This document shows, piece by piece, positions 43,805 to 56,092 of a stretch of DNA of 64,000 nucleotides. The position numbers and the translations under genes were made by a program. Each line of letters begins with the position of its first letter. Position 1 is the first letter of the stretch. Source of the stretch: Sorex araneus (taxonomy: Eukaryota; Chordata; Mammalia; Eulipotyphla; Soricidae); assembly GCF_027595985.1 (NCBI RefSeq), contig NC_073302.1, positions 401,681,310 to 401,745,309 on the forward strand. The letters run 5' to 3'. The notes under the pieces were generated by a model that saw only the letters and a program-made list of their open reading frames with translations, had not been told where the DNA came from and searched no databases.

Positions 43805-43985
43805 GGCTGGAGCAATAGCACAGTGGGTAGGGCATTTGCCTTGCCTGCGGCCAACTAGGTGGGTTTGATTCCCAGCATCCCATATGGTCCTCCAAGCACC
43901 GGCAGGAGTAATAATGAGTGCAGAGCCAGGAGTAACCATGGAGCATTGCTGGGTGTGATCCCCTTCCCAAAAAAGCAAAATAAAT
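43805..43985 (+). repeat. SOR-type SINE
   Basis: Full-length 'gggctggagcaatagcacag' copy. gacaaaatag flanks both sides. Confidence 0.93.
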
Positions 43986-43995
43986 CGACAAAATA

Positions 43996-44760
43996 GCTCA
44001 ATACACAAACTGAGACACTTGCACTGGGGGAAAGGAAGGGCAGCCAGCTTACAGCCAAGCACAGGGACCATTCAAAGATAGGGCAGGGCATAAGGTGCAG
44101 CCCAGTAGCAACGGGAGGTGGGCTTCATACAGAGGATGAATGGAATCAGTTTAGTGAAGACAGTGAGAAAGTGGCATTTCAATAAAAGGATGGAGAAAGA
44201 AGAAAAGATCAAATGAGCTCTGGTGTGATATTTGAATTACCCCTATAACTGCAACTACACACTGCAATTTACAATCTCTCTAGATAATACAGAAATAGAA
44301 ATAAATATAAGCAGAGCTCTATTCACTTGGGAGACCCCATGGTGGCAACACCCTAACAGCAATAAGAACACCTAGCATTCAGGTCTTGATTACTATATAC
44401 TACTCTTTGCAGAAATGGCTGATTTGGATTGAAGAAGAGAAAGCACATGTGGGAACTGAAGTACTTTCCACATGAGACTTGGATTCAATCTCCAACATCG
44501 GGTAAGAGAGGGAGGCTGGGGTGGAGGAGAAGAAGTAATAGGGGCAATTCAAAATAGGCAAAAGGAGTTCCAATTTAAGTAATAGTAATATAATCAAAAT
44601 AAATAAGGAAAGTAATGAACTGTGTAAATGAGGTAAAGGTTTTCCTTTTAGAATGTGAAGTAATATGTGTAAAATAAATGATGGAGTTAGGGAAAAGCCA
44701 CCAGTTGGCATGCTTCGTAGTAGTAACTCGAGTCATCATTATTTATCCCATCAGGAGCTT
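43996..44760. other. w4/w5 intron DNA, nothing firm
   Basis: A possible SINE scrap at 44440-44500 ('cttggattcaatctccaaca'); otherwise unassigned. Confidence 0.35.
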
Positions 44761-44765
44761 TAGTC

Positions 44766-44915
44766 AAGGAGCTGGAGCCACAGTACAGCAGGTAGGGCAT
44801 TCCATATGGTTCCCCAAGCCTGCCAGGAATGATCCCTAAGTGAGGAGTCTAGAATAAACCCTGACCACAGCTGGGTGTGGCCTCTAAACCAAAAACACCA
44901 ACAATCACAAAAAGA
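44766..44915 (+). repeat. SOR-type SINE lacking its B box
   Basis: The head jumps from 'aggtagggcatt' straight to 'ccatatggttccccaagcct', so the B-box segment is deleted. Confidence 0.72.
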
Positions 44916-44949
44916 AAAAGCAAGAAACTTCAATTAAAAAGCATTTTTG

Positions 44950-45138
44950 TTGTTGTTGTTGTTGCATTGTGTTTTCAGTAAACCCAGGGGTGATTAATGC
45001 TCAGGAGTCACTCCTAGAGGTGCTGGGGAGCAAGGGGTGGGCAGTGAGGCAAGAGGCGTGCAATGCCAGGGACTGAAGCCGGGCCCCCTGCTTCAAGGCA
45101 TACACTTCAGCCAGTTGAGGTACTCTCCAGCCCAACTT
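44950..45138 (-). repeat. old SOR-like SINE, minus
   Basis: TTG-rich tail, 'gactgaagccgggccccctg', inverted head 'gttgaggtactctccagccc'. Confidence 0.55.
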
Positions 45139-45330
45139 TTAAGGCCCTACATTTAAGAGAGTTTACAAAATCTCAACTCCGCTGTATCCAGTGTAAAAGC
45201 TAGTATGTCTCTATGTTAAAAACCTAGTAAGTTAATCAAGAACACTCATGGTACTCTTTACTACCATGGGGTAAGAGATGGAGGCAGGAGAAAAGTCTCT
45301 GCTGGAGCTCTGAAAACTATTCAGAAGTAG

Positions 45331-45561
45331 CACTGTAGTCCCATTGTTCATCGATTTGCTCAAGAGGGCACCAGTAATGTCTCCATTGTGAGACTTGTTA
45401 CTGTTTCTGGCATATGGAATATACCACGGATAGCTTGCCAGGCTCTGCTGTGCAGGCAGGAAACTGTCGGTAGCTTGCCGGGCTCTCCGAGAGAGGCGGA
45501 GGAACTGAACCTGGGTCGGTCAAGTGCAAACACCCTATCCGCTGTGCTATCACTCCAGTCC
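45331..45561 (-). repeat. SOR long-type SINE, minus, with target duplication
   Basis: Inverted tail 'cactgtagtcccattgttca' begins directly at the duplication. attcagaagtag at 45319-45330 and 45562-45573 (12 of 12), so it inserted by target-primed copying without a poly(A) tail. Confidence 0.95.
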
Positions 45562-45730
45562 ATTCAGAAGTAGATAAACGAATTCATCCAACTGAAGAGC
45601 TTCCTTTATTAAAGAACATCAAAGTTTTGGGGAAGAGGAGTATCAGTTAACAGCAGCAAATAACACTTATTCTAGAATAGTTTGAAATTTCTAGTGTGCT
45701 CTCATTTTCATGAGGTTAAAAATTAAGGAT

Positions 45731-45868
45731 AAGGGTCAGAGCAATAGTACAGGAGGAAAGGTACCTGTGTGCATTCAACCTGGGTTTAATCCTTGGCACC
45801 ACATATCATCCCCTGACCTTTCTAGGAGTATCTCTGAGCAGAGAGCCAGGTGTGGCTCAAAGAGGAGT
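45731..45868 (+). repeat. SOR-like SINE
   Basis: 'gggtcagagcaatagtacag' head and shortened body, joined to an L1-like tail. Confidence 0.6.
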
Positions 45869-45999
45869 AAAACAACACAACTGAGAAATTACACTGCTGA
45901 AAGGATGTGTGTTGGAATATTGTATGACTGACTGAAACCTAATAATGAACTGCTTTGTAATGCTCTATCTCATGGTAGTTCAATAAAAAAAAAAAAAAG
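45869..45999 (+). mobile_element. LINE-1 3' terminal fragment
   Basis: 'ggaatattgtatgactgact' and 'catggtagttcaataaaaaa' with an A tail. Confidence 0.65.
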
Positions 46000-46155
46000 A
46001 AAAGAAAACCGATTGAGAATGATCAGAGGCTAAAGAGAATGCTCAAAAGTCCAGATGAAAAAAAGACATGACTGTATTACCATCACTGATGTCTACAACT
46101 ACATGCATCTTGATTACATTACTAACATATCCCTTCAAAAATTTTAGTTCATTGT

Positions 46156-46345
46156 AGGGGCTGGAGTGATATTACAGTGGGTAGGGCGTTTGCCTTGCAT
46201 GTGGCCGACCTGGGTTCGATTCCATTTCCAGCATCCCATATGGTCCCCCGAGCACCACCAGGAGTAATTCCTGAGTGCATGAGCCAGGAGTAACCCCTGT
46301 GCAATGCTGTGTGTGACCCCAAAAAGCAAAAAAAAAAAAAAAAAA
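46156..46345 (+). repeat. SOR-type SINE
   Basis: Full-length with A tail and a short inserted word near 46220. ttagttcatt flanks both sides. Confidence 0.94.
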
Positions 46346-46359
46346 ATTAGTTCATTTTA

Positions 46360-47095
46360 TTCCTCTAAGTGTCCTCAATAACATGTAAATTTGAGAGGTG
46401 CACATCAACCACACCAGTTCTACTTATAGTAATTGCAATCTTTTGGGCAGTCTAACTCTAAAATGTATTTATTCTAGAAAGTTAGTGAGTTACCTAGTTG
46501 TGGCAAAGTTTTAATTGGTGGTATAGTAACATCAAAATGGTCATTATTGGCTGCATAAGACAGAGCACAGCTTCAAGAATATATACTTTAAATGACTGAA
46601 CCATTTCAATCACAGTCACCAAAACTTGCACTTTAATATCTGCACCAAAAATACGGGACTGTATACTACTGTATTCCATTGTATGATGAAAATATTTATT
46701 AAATCCTTAACTTTCATTTCAGTGTTCTAATAAATACAGAGGCTAAGTGGATCATAAATATTTAGGTAGGTCAGTTAGACATACAATTTAACATGTGACC
46801 TACTTTTATTCTGGTATCTACCCCTAATTTACTAAATCAAATCATTTTCTCCACTCAAAAAGTGTATTTCAGTGATTCTGCGATGGCTAAATGAATCTCG
46901 AAAGTGTGGAAGAAAAACATCATCTAGCTGAATTCTGAGATAATCTTTATGCTGAAGACATTACAATCAAGAAGTAATTTTTCCTATATCAATTTATTAA
47001 TTAAATAATTCAGTAAAATTAGTATTCAAAGCCTTTAGGAAAGATAATTTCTGTATTTTAAAGTGATATTTCAAAAGATTGAGCACATTGGTGGC
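46360..47095. other. w4/w5 intron DNA, nothing recognised
   Basis: AT-rich, no gene or repeat identified. Confidence 0.4.
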
Positions 47096-47180
47096 ATATA
47101 TATGTATATATAGTATATAACATATGTACATATTATATACATATAGATATATAATGTGTATGTATATACATATATATGTA
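47096..47180 (+). repeat. AT-rich simple repeat
   Basis: Irregular tatata/catata alternation. Confidence 0.85.
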
Positions 47181-47239
47181 CTAGAAAGCCAACAATATCA
47201 TAAACATGAAACCCAAATTACAATAACCAAACTTAAAAA

Positions 47240-47405
47240 TTTGTCAAGGAAGGAGGCTGGGAGGTGGGAGGGAACCTAGGGGAACCTAGACGCTGGTGGA
47301 GGGAAGCTGATACAGGTAGTGAGATTGGTGTTGGAACACTGTATGTCTAAAACTCTATGAATAACTATGTAAATCATGGTGCCTTAATATTTAATTAAAA
47401 AAAGT
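47240..47405 (+). mobile_element. LINE-1 3' terminal fragment
   Basis: 'gaggctgggaggtgggaggg', 'ttggtgttggaacactgtat', ending 'ttaattaaaaaaag'. Confidence 0.72.
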
Positions 47406-47835
47406 TTTTTCAGCCTTTTTCTACTTGGAAAAGACTGCTCTCTCTTGAACACATTTCTCTCTCCCCACCTCACAAAACTATTTTGCTTCATTAAAATTTA
47501 AAAAAACAAAACAATTTTTTCAGATTTCTTTAATTAAGCCCTGATTTTTTTTAAGTCCTGGTATTTTAAGTGAGAAATATTTATTTCTTATAAGCCTTGT
47601 TTTAAAAATAGTTTTATTTTGAAAATTTTGAGGATGAATGTGCTTCAAAACTTGGAGGTCACCCCCACACCTGTCCATATGTCTCTATAATAAATTGCTT
47701 CACTTTCTATAAAGGGGTGAGGCTTCCAATTTACAATTACAGAATATAAAACCAGTAAATTCTATTCTAGTAATCCACAAAACTAAAGATACCAAACAAA
47801 GTTCAGATATTTGTTTTTTTTTATGCTTTGTTTGC

Positions 47836-47976
47836 TTGCTTTTGGGCCACAACCAGCAATGCTCAGGGGTTACTCCTGGTGATGCTCGGGGGACCAGATG
47901 GGATGCAGGGATCAAACCCAGGTCAGCCACATGCAAGGCAAATGCAATATCTTCTGTACTATGGCTCTAGCCCCTA
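47836..47976 (-). repeat. SOR-type SINE, minus
   Basis: 'cttttgggccacaaccagca' to 'ctgtactatggctctagccc'. Confidence 0.82.
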
Positions 47977-48091
47977 AAACTCAGATGTTTGTGTAGTTAT
48001 GCATTTATTTATTTATCAGTTATGTTCAGATACCTTAACAGAAGAACAGTTTTTAAATTATCACCAAAACCAATTCTAAATGTCAGTTGAT

Positions 48092-48178
48092 ACTGAACCC
48101 TGGTTCAATCCCCAACACCACATGGACCCTGAGCACAGAGCCAGAAGTAGCCCCTGAGCACCATCCCAAAACCCTTAA
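48092..48178 (+). repeat. SOR-type SINE fragment
   Basis: Starts at the B-box region 'accctggttcaatccccaac' with no head. 'ccctgagcaccatcccaaaa' end. Confidence 0.5.
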
Positions 48179-48846
48179 CAACAAATACATCAAAAAACTG
48201 TTGATTCTCCATGAAACAGTATCATACATATTCTGGCTAACATTCTCAAAAATGAGACAGTTGAAAATAGTGAATGGTATAGTTGTCATAATGAAAGGGA
48301 ATAAAATAATCTAGATCAATTTAGCCACTAAAATATCAATGTAATAAAAAATCACACCATGGTTCGAATGATGAAAAATTTAAAGTTTTGATTTATTTGA
48401 CTTATTGGGAAAATGACATATTGGGAAATATGGTAGAACCAAATGCATAATTTGCAGAGGTTCTAAAAACTATACAACATCAGTTTTAAACAAGCAAACA
48501 ATAAAATATTTAGTTTTAAATTTTTTGATAAAATTTTTTGATTCCCCAAAGCAAAACTTACCCACTGTACTTTATTTTAACTGCATATCAGAGAGTCTGG
48601 AGAAATGTTTAAGGAACTAGCTTTCAGTGACTATACTGTTGTATCATGCTGTTAGAAAGCAGAGCTATTTTTTAAGACTAACAAAATGAGAAAGACAGGA
48701 CACAATACAGCACAATTTAAAAACAAAACAAAATTAATCATAATCCCTGGAGGAAGATTATGGATTGGAAAGTACAGGAATTAAGTCATGTTGCCACAAA
48801 TGACTAATATTTTGGAAAAATTTCCAAAGTTAAAAATGTGTCTACA

Positions 48847-51143
48847 TGCCGACTCTCACCACTTCTGTTCAACATAGTACTGGAAAGTACTTGCAATAGT
48901 GGTTAGGCAAGAAAAAGATATTAAGAGCATCCAGATAGGAAAGAAGAAATCAAGCTCTCACTATTTGCAGATGATATGATACTTTATTTAGAGAACTCTA
49001 AAGCCTCTACCAAGAAACTCCTAGAAACAATAGACCTTTATAGTAAAGTTTCAGGCTATAAAAATCAATACTCAAAAGTCTATGGCTTTCTTATATGCAA
49101 ATAAAGAAAAAGAAGGTGACATGAAAAAAAGCAATCCCATTCACAATCATGCTTCAGAAAATCAAGTACCTTGGAATCAGCTTAACTAAGAAGGTAAAGG
49201 ACCTGTGCAAAGAAAACTATATAAAACGCTACTTCATGAAATAAAAGAGGACATGAAGAAATGGAAACATATCCCCTGTTCATGGATTGGGAGAATTAAC
49301 GTTGTCAAAATGGCAATACTCCCCAAAGCATCATACAGATTCAATGCGATCCCTATAAGGATATACATGAAATTCTTCAAGGAAATGGATCAAACACTCC
49401 TGAAATTCATATGGAACAACAAACTTCCATGAATAGCTAAAGCAATTCTTGGGGAAAAAAAAGATGGGAGGCATCACTTTCCCCAACCTCAAACTCTACT
49501 TCAAAGCTGTAATAATTAAAACAGCATGATACTCGAACAAAGGTAGAGCCGCAGACCAATGGAACAGGGTTGAATATCCTTACACACACCCTCAAATATA
49601 TGATCATCTAATCTTTGATAAGGGAGCAAGATATGTGTAGTGGAGCAAGGAAAGCCTCTTTAACAAAAGTACTGGCAAAAGTGGACAGCTACATACAAAA
49701 AAATATGGGCTCAGACCTCTACCTAATACCATGTACAAAAGTCAAATCAAAATGGATAAAAGACCTCAACATTAGACCAGAATCCATAAGGGACATTGAA
49801 TACAAGGTCAGCAAAACCCTCCACAACATTGAAGCTAAAGGTATCTTTAAAGATGACACTCTACTGACCAAGCAAGTAGAAACAGAGATAAACAAATGGG
49901 ACTATCTTAAACTAAGAAGCTTCTGCACCTCAAAAAAAACAGTGACCAGATTACAAAGACAATCTACAGAATGGGAAAGGATATTCACCCAATATCCATC
50001 AGATAAAGGGTTGATACCAAGGGTATATAAGGCACTGGTTGAGCTCTACAAGAAGAAAACATCCAACCCCAACAGAAAATGTGGCAATGAAATTAACAGA
50101 AACTTTCTCAAAGAAGAAATCCAAACAGCAAAAAAGGCACATGAAAAAATGCTCTTCATCACTAATTATCAGGGAGATGCAGATCAACACAACTATGAGA
50201 TATCACCTCACACCACAGAGACTGGCACACATTGAAAAGAACAAAAGCAACCAGTATTGGGTGTGGATATGGGGAGGAAGGGACCCTCCTTCACTGATGG
50301 TGGAAATGCCGACTGGTTCAGCCCTTTCAGAAATCAGTATGGGCGATTCTCAAAAAATTAGAAATTGAACTCCCATTTGATCCAGCAATACCAATTCTGG
50401 GAATATATCCCGGAGATGCAAAAAAGTATAGTCGAAATTATATATGCACTTGTATGTTCATTGCAGCACAGTTTACAATAGCCAGAATCTGGAAAGAACC
50501 CGAGTGCCCAAGAACAGATGACTGGTTAAAGAAACTTTGGTACATCTACACAATGGAATACTATGCAGCTGTTAGAAAAGATGAAGTTACGAAATTTGCA
50601 TATAAGCGGATCAACATGTAAAGTATCATGCTAAGTGAAATGAGTCAGAAAGAGAGGGGCAGACATAGAAAGATTGCACTCATCTATGTAATATAAAGTA
50701 ACAGAATGGGAGACTAACAAGCAAGAATAGTAGAGATAAGTACCAGGAAGTTTGCTCCATGGCTTGGAAGCTGGCCTCACAAGCTGGGAGAAAGGGCAGC
50801 TCAGATAGAGAAGGAAACACCAAGGGTATTTGGAGGGCCTCTGGCACTGGGAGATGCGTGACAAAAGTAAACTATAGACTGAACATGATGGCTACTCAAT
50901 ACCTCTATTGCACAACACCCAAAAGGAGAGAGAGAAAAAAAGGGAATGCACTGCCACAGAGGCAGGGTGGGGTGGGAGAGATGGGGTGAGGGGTTGGGGG
51001 GATACTGTGATCATTGGTAGTGGAGAATGGGCACCGGTGGAGGGATAGATACTCAATCATTATATGACTGAAATGCAAGCACAAAACTTTAAATCTGTAA
51101 CTGTACCTCACAGTGATTCACTAATACAAAATTTTAAAAAAAT
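48847..51143 (+). mobile_element. 5'-truncated LINE-1 with reverse-transcriptase remnant
   Basis: About 2.3 kb. Near 48955-49000 the frame reads [14 protein letters not shown], the RT catalytic FADD box of L1 ORF2. Further ORF2 text includes [20 protein letters not shown], and 49615-50235 is an open ORF2 piece. Frameshifts and stops break the frame, so it is inactive. It ends with the L1 3' UTR and A-rich tail. Flanks aatgtgtctaca (48835-48846) and aatgtgtccaca (51144-51155) match at 11 of 12. Confidence 0.95.
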
Positions 51144-51189
51144 AATGTGTCCACAATATAACTGCTTAACTGTAAACTGTGTGATAAAC

Positions 51190-51695
51190 TTTATTGTAAG
51201 AGCTTAATCAGGAATTAATGAAACAGCTATATTAAAAGAGGAGTTAACAAGTGGCCAAAATAGTTATGTGCCATATCCCATCTCTGAACTTATGAATGCT
51301 TATGTTTGCTGGATGAGGAGAGGAGAAGCACACTCATGGGATTCGCCCTTGGGTGGGTCATCCTATTGAAAGAGAACCTGTCCCAGAAGCAGCATCCCCT
51401 CAGGAAAAAGAACTTTAACCCTGTTGATTGTGACCACAACCCAACCAATCATGCTGGAGGGGATTTAACTAGGCTATAAGAGTGGGTTAGGGGAGAGATT
51501 GAGAGCCGGGAGAGAAGCAGGGAGAGAGACAGGAGTGAAATAAATGGCAACTGATCAAGCAACCTGCTTGGCCCTCATTTCCTCCTCTGTCTGCCCCATG
51601 GCCCAGGACAGACCCCCTGAGCACCCGGGGCAGCCAACGGGGAGTGCTGCTAGGGCTCTCCCCTGGTCGCCCCCTGGCAGAAGTTTTTTACACTT
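51190..51695 (+). repeat. probable solo endogenous-retrovirus LTR
   Basis: In order: CCAAT box (51444-51448), TATA-like tataag (51475-51480), AATAAA (51539-51544), then CT- and GC-richer U5-like sequence ending near 'agttttttaca'. No viral coding sequence beside it. Borders are estimates, since no clear target duplication was found. Confidence 0.5.
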
Positions 51696-52080
51696 TGAAA
51701 TAGTAATAATGCATAAATGTTTTGTTTCAGATAACTTTATAACTGAGACAGGAATTTTAAAAAAAAGTATCATACAATTCACATATCATTTTGACCAGTA
51801 GTGCATGTGGATAAAAAAGTTTAAAAGGATTAGTACTTGAGAAATCATGAGAAATCATGAAAGCAACCAAAATCAAGAAATCAGAAATACACTTCAATGG
51901 TATACATTCATTCTCAAGATGATATATCCTCGAGTAGATGCTCTAGTCTCTCTTTTTCCATAATCTATAGCATTATAATTTATCAAAACAAAATCCACAG
52001 TGGGGCTACCGTATTTAAAGCTATCAGTACTTATGACTGGGACTGAAGTGTCAGAAAAGGAAAGAGTACTTCTATACCTA

Positions 52081-52272
<192 letters not shown>

Positions 52273-52715
52273 TCATCAGAAGAGATCAGAAAAGAAGCTT
52301 AAAAATTTAACAACCATTTTCTTGTTAATATGCTTAAAAGTTTGGTAAATGGAAACTCAAGAACTTTTAATAAGTAGAGAAAATTCAGATTATTTAACTG
52401 AAAATACTGAGGTGCATATTCAAGACCAATTTCTCTCAGTATTATGATATTCTTCCTTGTTGATACTAACAGGTCAGTGGACATAAACTTGCGAAACTCA
52501 TATCAAGCAGATATTACGAAAGCATTTCTTCCCTATTTGAACACCACTTATCTACAGATAAAGAAAGAAACAAATTCAGATCACAGAATTGCAATCTAGC
52601 TGATCAGTAATGGTATTTATATAATGTAGATATTTTCTTTCAAAATAAAATGGTCTTAAATCTCAATAATGATAACAAAAAGGAAACTGCTCCAAAAGAT
52701 CCTTAAAACATAACT

Positions 52716-52870
52716 CTAGAGAGCTGGATAGTGTGTAGGGTGCTTGCTTTGCATGTGGCTGGTCAAGTTCAATCCCTGGCACCCCATATGGTCCCCCAGT
52801 TCCTACCAGAAATGATCCCTAGATGCAAAGTCATAAGTAAGCCCTGACCACCTCCAGATCTAGCCCCAAA
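52716..52870 (+). repeat. SOR-type SINE, old (1 of 4 in row)
   Basis: 'agagctggatagtgtgtagg' head, 'accccatatggtcccccagt' body. Confidence 0.72.
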
Positions 52871-52884
52871 AGAACAAAATCCAG

Positions 52885-53040
52885 CAGAACCGGAGAGACA
52901 GTAAAGTGGGTAAGGCAACTGCTGTGCACTCAGATGATCTTGATTCAATCCCCAGCACCATGAGGAATGTTCCCTGAGCAAAGAGCCAGGAGTAAACTTC
53001 AACTGAGCATAACTGGGTGTGCCCACTCCTTGAAAACCAT
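52885..53040 (+). repeat. SOR-type SINE, old (2 of 4)
   Basis: 'aaccggagagacagtaaagt' head, 'ttcaatccccagcaccatga', 'aactgggtgtgcccactcc' end. Confidence 0.72.
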
Positions 53041-53092
53041 GTAAAAAAATAAATGAAAACAGATATAGGCTCTCAAAATAGCTTGAAACAAG

Positions 53093-53270
53093 GGCTGGAA
53101 AGATAATACAGCAAGTAGGGTACTTGCCTTGTATGCAGTTAACCGAGGTTTGATCCCCAGTAACCCTTAAGGTCCCTGAGCCCTGCCAGGAGCAATCCCT
53201 GAGCTCAGAGAGAGGAGTAAGTCTTGAGCAAAGTCATCTGTGCCTCCGAACCTCCCCCAAAATAAAAAAA
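53093..53270 (+). repeat. SOR-type SINE, old (3 of 4)
   Basis: 'agggctggaaagataataca' head, 'gaggtttgatccccagtaac', A-rich tail. Confidence 0.8.
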
Positions 53271-53317
53271 AATCAAAAACCAAAATGTCTTGAAGTAAGT
53301 ACGGGACAGATCATTTG

Positions 53318-53476
53318 ATGGGTTAGAGCAATAGTAGTGAGATGGCCTTGCACATGGTTGACCTGGGTTTGATTCCATCCCAGCACCACATCTGATCCCA
53401 AGTTATGCCAGGAGTGACCCTGAGCATAAAGCCAGGAGTAAACCCTGAGCATTGCCACATGTGGCCATAAAGAAAA
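53318..53476 (+). repeat. SOR-type SINE, old (4 of 4)
   Basis: 'atgggttagagcaatagtag' head, 'cctgggtttgattccatccc', 'ttgccacatgtggccataaa' end. About 155 bp from exon w3. Confidence 0.75.
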
Positions 53477-53562
53477 AATAGCCAACAACAACCAAAAAAA
53501 GGTAGCCAAGTCTGAAACTCATTGCTTTAATTGAAAAAATAACTTTACCAGATAATATTTCA

Positions 53563-53823
<261 letters not shown>

Positions 53824-54079
53824 TTAATTAACTATGGATCTGAAATCACTTGCTCAAAGTTTTAAAAATTGTTCTTACATTGCTTCTTGACAAAAGTTTT
53901 TTTTTTTATTTAATGAGTTTAAAATGTAACTTCAAGCAGGATTTAACCAGACAATTCAGTAATAAATTCTTGGAATAAATAAAAAACAACCTTACAGTAA
54001 AGATATTAACACAATAAAAAGGCGATGCATAGAATCTAAAGGCATTCCGGGTAAGATCCCAATTTTAAAAATCACTAGA

Positions 54080-54190
54080 AACCAGTCAGAAAGGAAGGGA
54101 TAGACACAGAATAATCTTGCATATGTGAAACTTGAAGATAATTGCAGGTAGCAACAAGAAGTCAGTCAATGGCAGAACTGATCTACATAA

Positions 54191-54261
<71 letters not shown>

Positions 54262-54410
54262 AGGGGAGGAGTGTGAATTTAAAGGGAGGGATTTGGGGGT
54301 CCTTGGGGAAGGGATATAGGTATACTGGTAATGGTTAAAATATTGAAATTATGTGCAAGAGAAAACTTTAATAGTACGGTGAATCACAGAATTTCAATCA
54401 AAAATTTTTT
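54080..54410 (+). mobile_element. LINE-1 3' fragment carrying a GT microsatellite
   Basis: 'cagtcagaaaggaagggata' matches the ORF2/3' UTR junction of the other L1s; the L1-like tail resumes after the GT run. Confidence 0.65.
54193..54258 (+). repeat. (GT)n microsatellite
   Basis: 66 bp, uninterrupted, inside the L1 fragment. Confidence 0.98.
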
Positions 54411-54582
54411 AACAAATTTTTGGTGTTTTTAAAAAAGCATTCTTAAAAAAAAAAAAAGTACCATGCAGGCCAGGAACCAAAAACATGGTCTCATACATAC
54501 AACTTACCACTTAAGCCTTATCCCTGGCCCCCAAATTGACTAAAGTAATACCCAAACCTATCTTTTTAACAGAACTGTTTTG

Positions 54583-54760
54583 GGGGCCAGAGAAGTAGTA
54601 CAGTGGGTAGGACATTTGCCTTTCATGCCGCCAACCTAGAACTGATCCCTGGCATCCCATATGGTCCCCCAAGCACCACTAGGAATAGTTCCTGAGTGCA
54701 GACCCAGGAGTAACCCCTGAGCGTTGCTGAGTATGACCCAAAAGGAAAAAAAAAAAAAGA
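54583..54760 (+). repeat. SOR-type SINE
   Basis: 'gggggccagagaagtagtac' head, full body and A tail. Confidence 0.9.
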
Positions 54761-54814
54761 GCTCTGTTTTTACATAGGACAAATAAAGTAGAAATTTGCT
54801 TTTATGGTGCTCCT

Positions 54815-55060
54815 GAAACATATCAGTGTCTTCTAAGCAGTACTCAGGAGGTCTAAGGGCCACTCCCAGTGAATTCACGCTCGAACAATCGGAGATACTG
54901 GATGGTCAATTAATAAACCATTAATGCTAGGGCCAGGCTAGGCAGCATTGCTGATGGTACTGGGGAATGAACTCAGGTTATTGCATATGCAAAGTATTGC
55001 ATATGCAAAGTATCTTCCTTCATGTGCTCCTGGTCCTGAAGCTATCTTTCCAATCCCTGC
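54815..55060 (-). repeat. possible old SINE relic, minus
   Basis: 'tactggggaatgaactcagg' resembles an inverted SOR body. Contains a short tandem copy of ttgcatatgcaaagta. Confidence 0.35.
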
Positions 55061-55267
55061 TGAGCATCTCTTAAATTTTCTGGACAAACTCTCCTTAGCT
55101 TTTGGGAACCAGTCACCTGCTGAGCTGAGAATCAGAAAAGCATAAAAAGTGAAGACAATATCTAAGCTTCTAGATCCAGCAATGCTTGAAGCAGGGGCTA
55201 GGAGTGCCTGACTCAGTTTTTAAACAAGTAAATTAGCTAGATTAGAAATGTATTTATTTGCCTTTGG

Positions 55268-55438
55268 TCTGGAGAGATAGTACAGTGGGTTGTGTGCTTG
55301 CCTTCTATGTGGTGGTCGACCCAGGTTCAATCCTGGGTACCATGTATGGTTCACCAAGTGTACCAGGAATGATCCCAAAGCGCAGAGCTAGGTAAGCCCT
55401 GCACACCCCCAGGTGTGATGCCACTCATCCCCAAATTA
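55268..55438 (+). repeat. SOR-type SINE
   Basis: 'ggtctggagagatagtacag' head, 'caggttcaatcctgggtacc', 'cccaggtgtgatgcc' end. Confidence 0.8.
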
Positions 55439-55639
55439 AAAAATGTATTTCCTTCAAATACTAGAAAACAACAAATGTTTAAAAAGTTTAAAAATTAAAA
55501 ATTTTAAAAGTTTAAAAACCAGTTATTCTCACTTATTTTTATTTTAATAAATATATGCAAATTCTGATCACTTTAAAATCAGTAAGTAAATTAGAAAGCA
55601 TTTAGAAGATAAATATACTCAGATTACGCTCTCTTGATT

Positions 55640-55804
55640 TTTTCTTTGTAAGTAAAACATTTTATTTGGAGGTTTTTAGGAAGGGGAAGGAGAGAGAGAA
55701 AGTGAGCGACACAAGTGGAGAGATGCGGGTGACACATGTGCTTGGGTGACAAATGTGCTCGGCCACGTGGGCACAAGCAGCACATGGGCATGGGCAGCAT
55801 ATGT
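55640..55804 (-). repeat. 165-bp retroposed insert of unknown source
   Basis: Flanked by gctctcttgatt at 55628-55639 and 55805-55816. On the minus strand it ends with CTCC-rich text, 'cctccaaataaaatgtttta' (poly(A) signal) and an A-rich tail, the layout of a retroposed RNA 3' end. Body rich in acatgtg/cacatg words. Confidence 0.5.
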
Positions 55805-56092
55805 GCTCTCTTGATTCCTTTTGATAACAACAACAACAAAAAAACCCTAATTTGATAAAGATTATGGTAACTAATCAGAAAATAGGTGATAAATGTATTT
55901 AGAGGAACTATCATGTGATGGCATTGTTTAACAACAAGAAGGATCAGAATCTTGAAAGTAATATAAGGTGGACATAAAAATTCTTGGAAAATTAATCACA
56001 ATTACTTTTAGGTATCTTAGAAATCTGTCATAAGAAGATAATTGACAATTTAAGAGAAATTTCATAAAACCAGAGAACAATCTGAAAACACT

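Noticed and set aside
49615..50235. 206-codon plus-strand open frame
   Set aside because: It is a piece of decayed L1 ORF2 in a 5'-truncated element, not a host gene.
55724..55800. Minisatellite of acatgtgc-type units
   Set aside because: The units are too irregular and too few to call; described as part of the retroposed insert.
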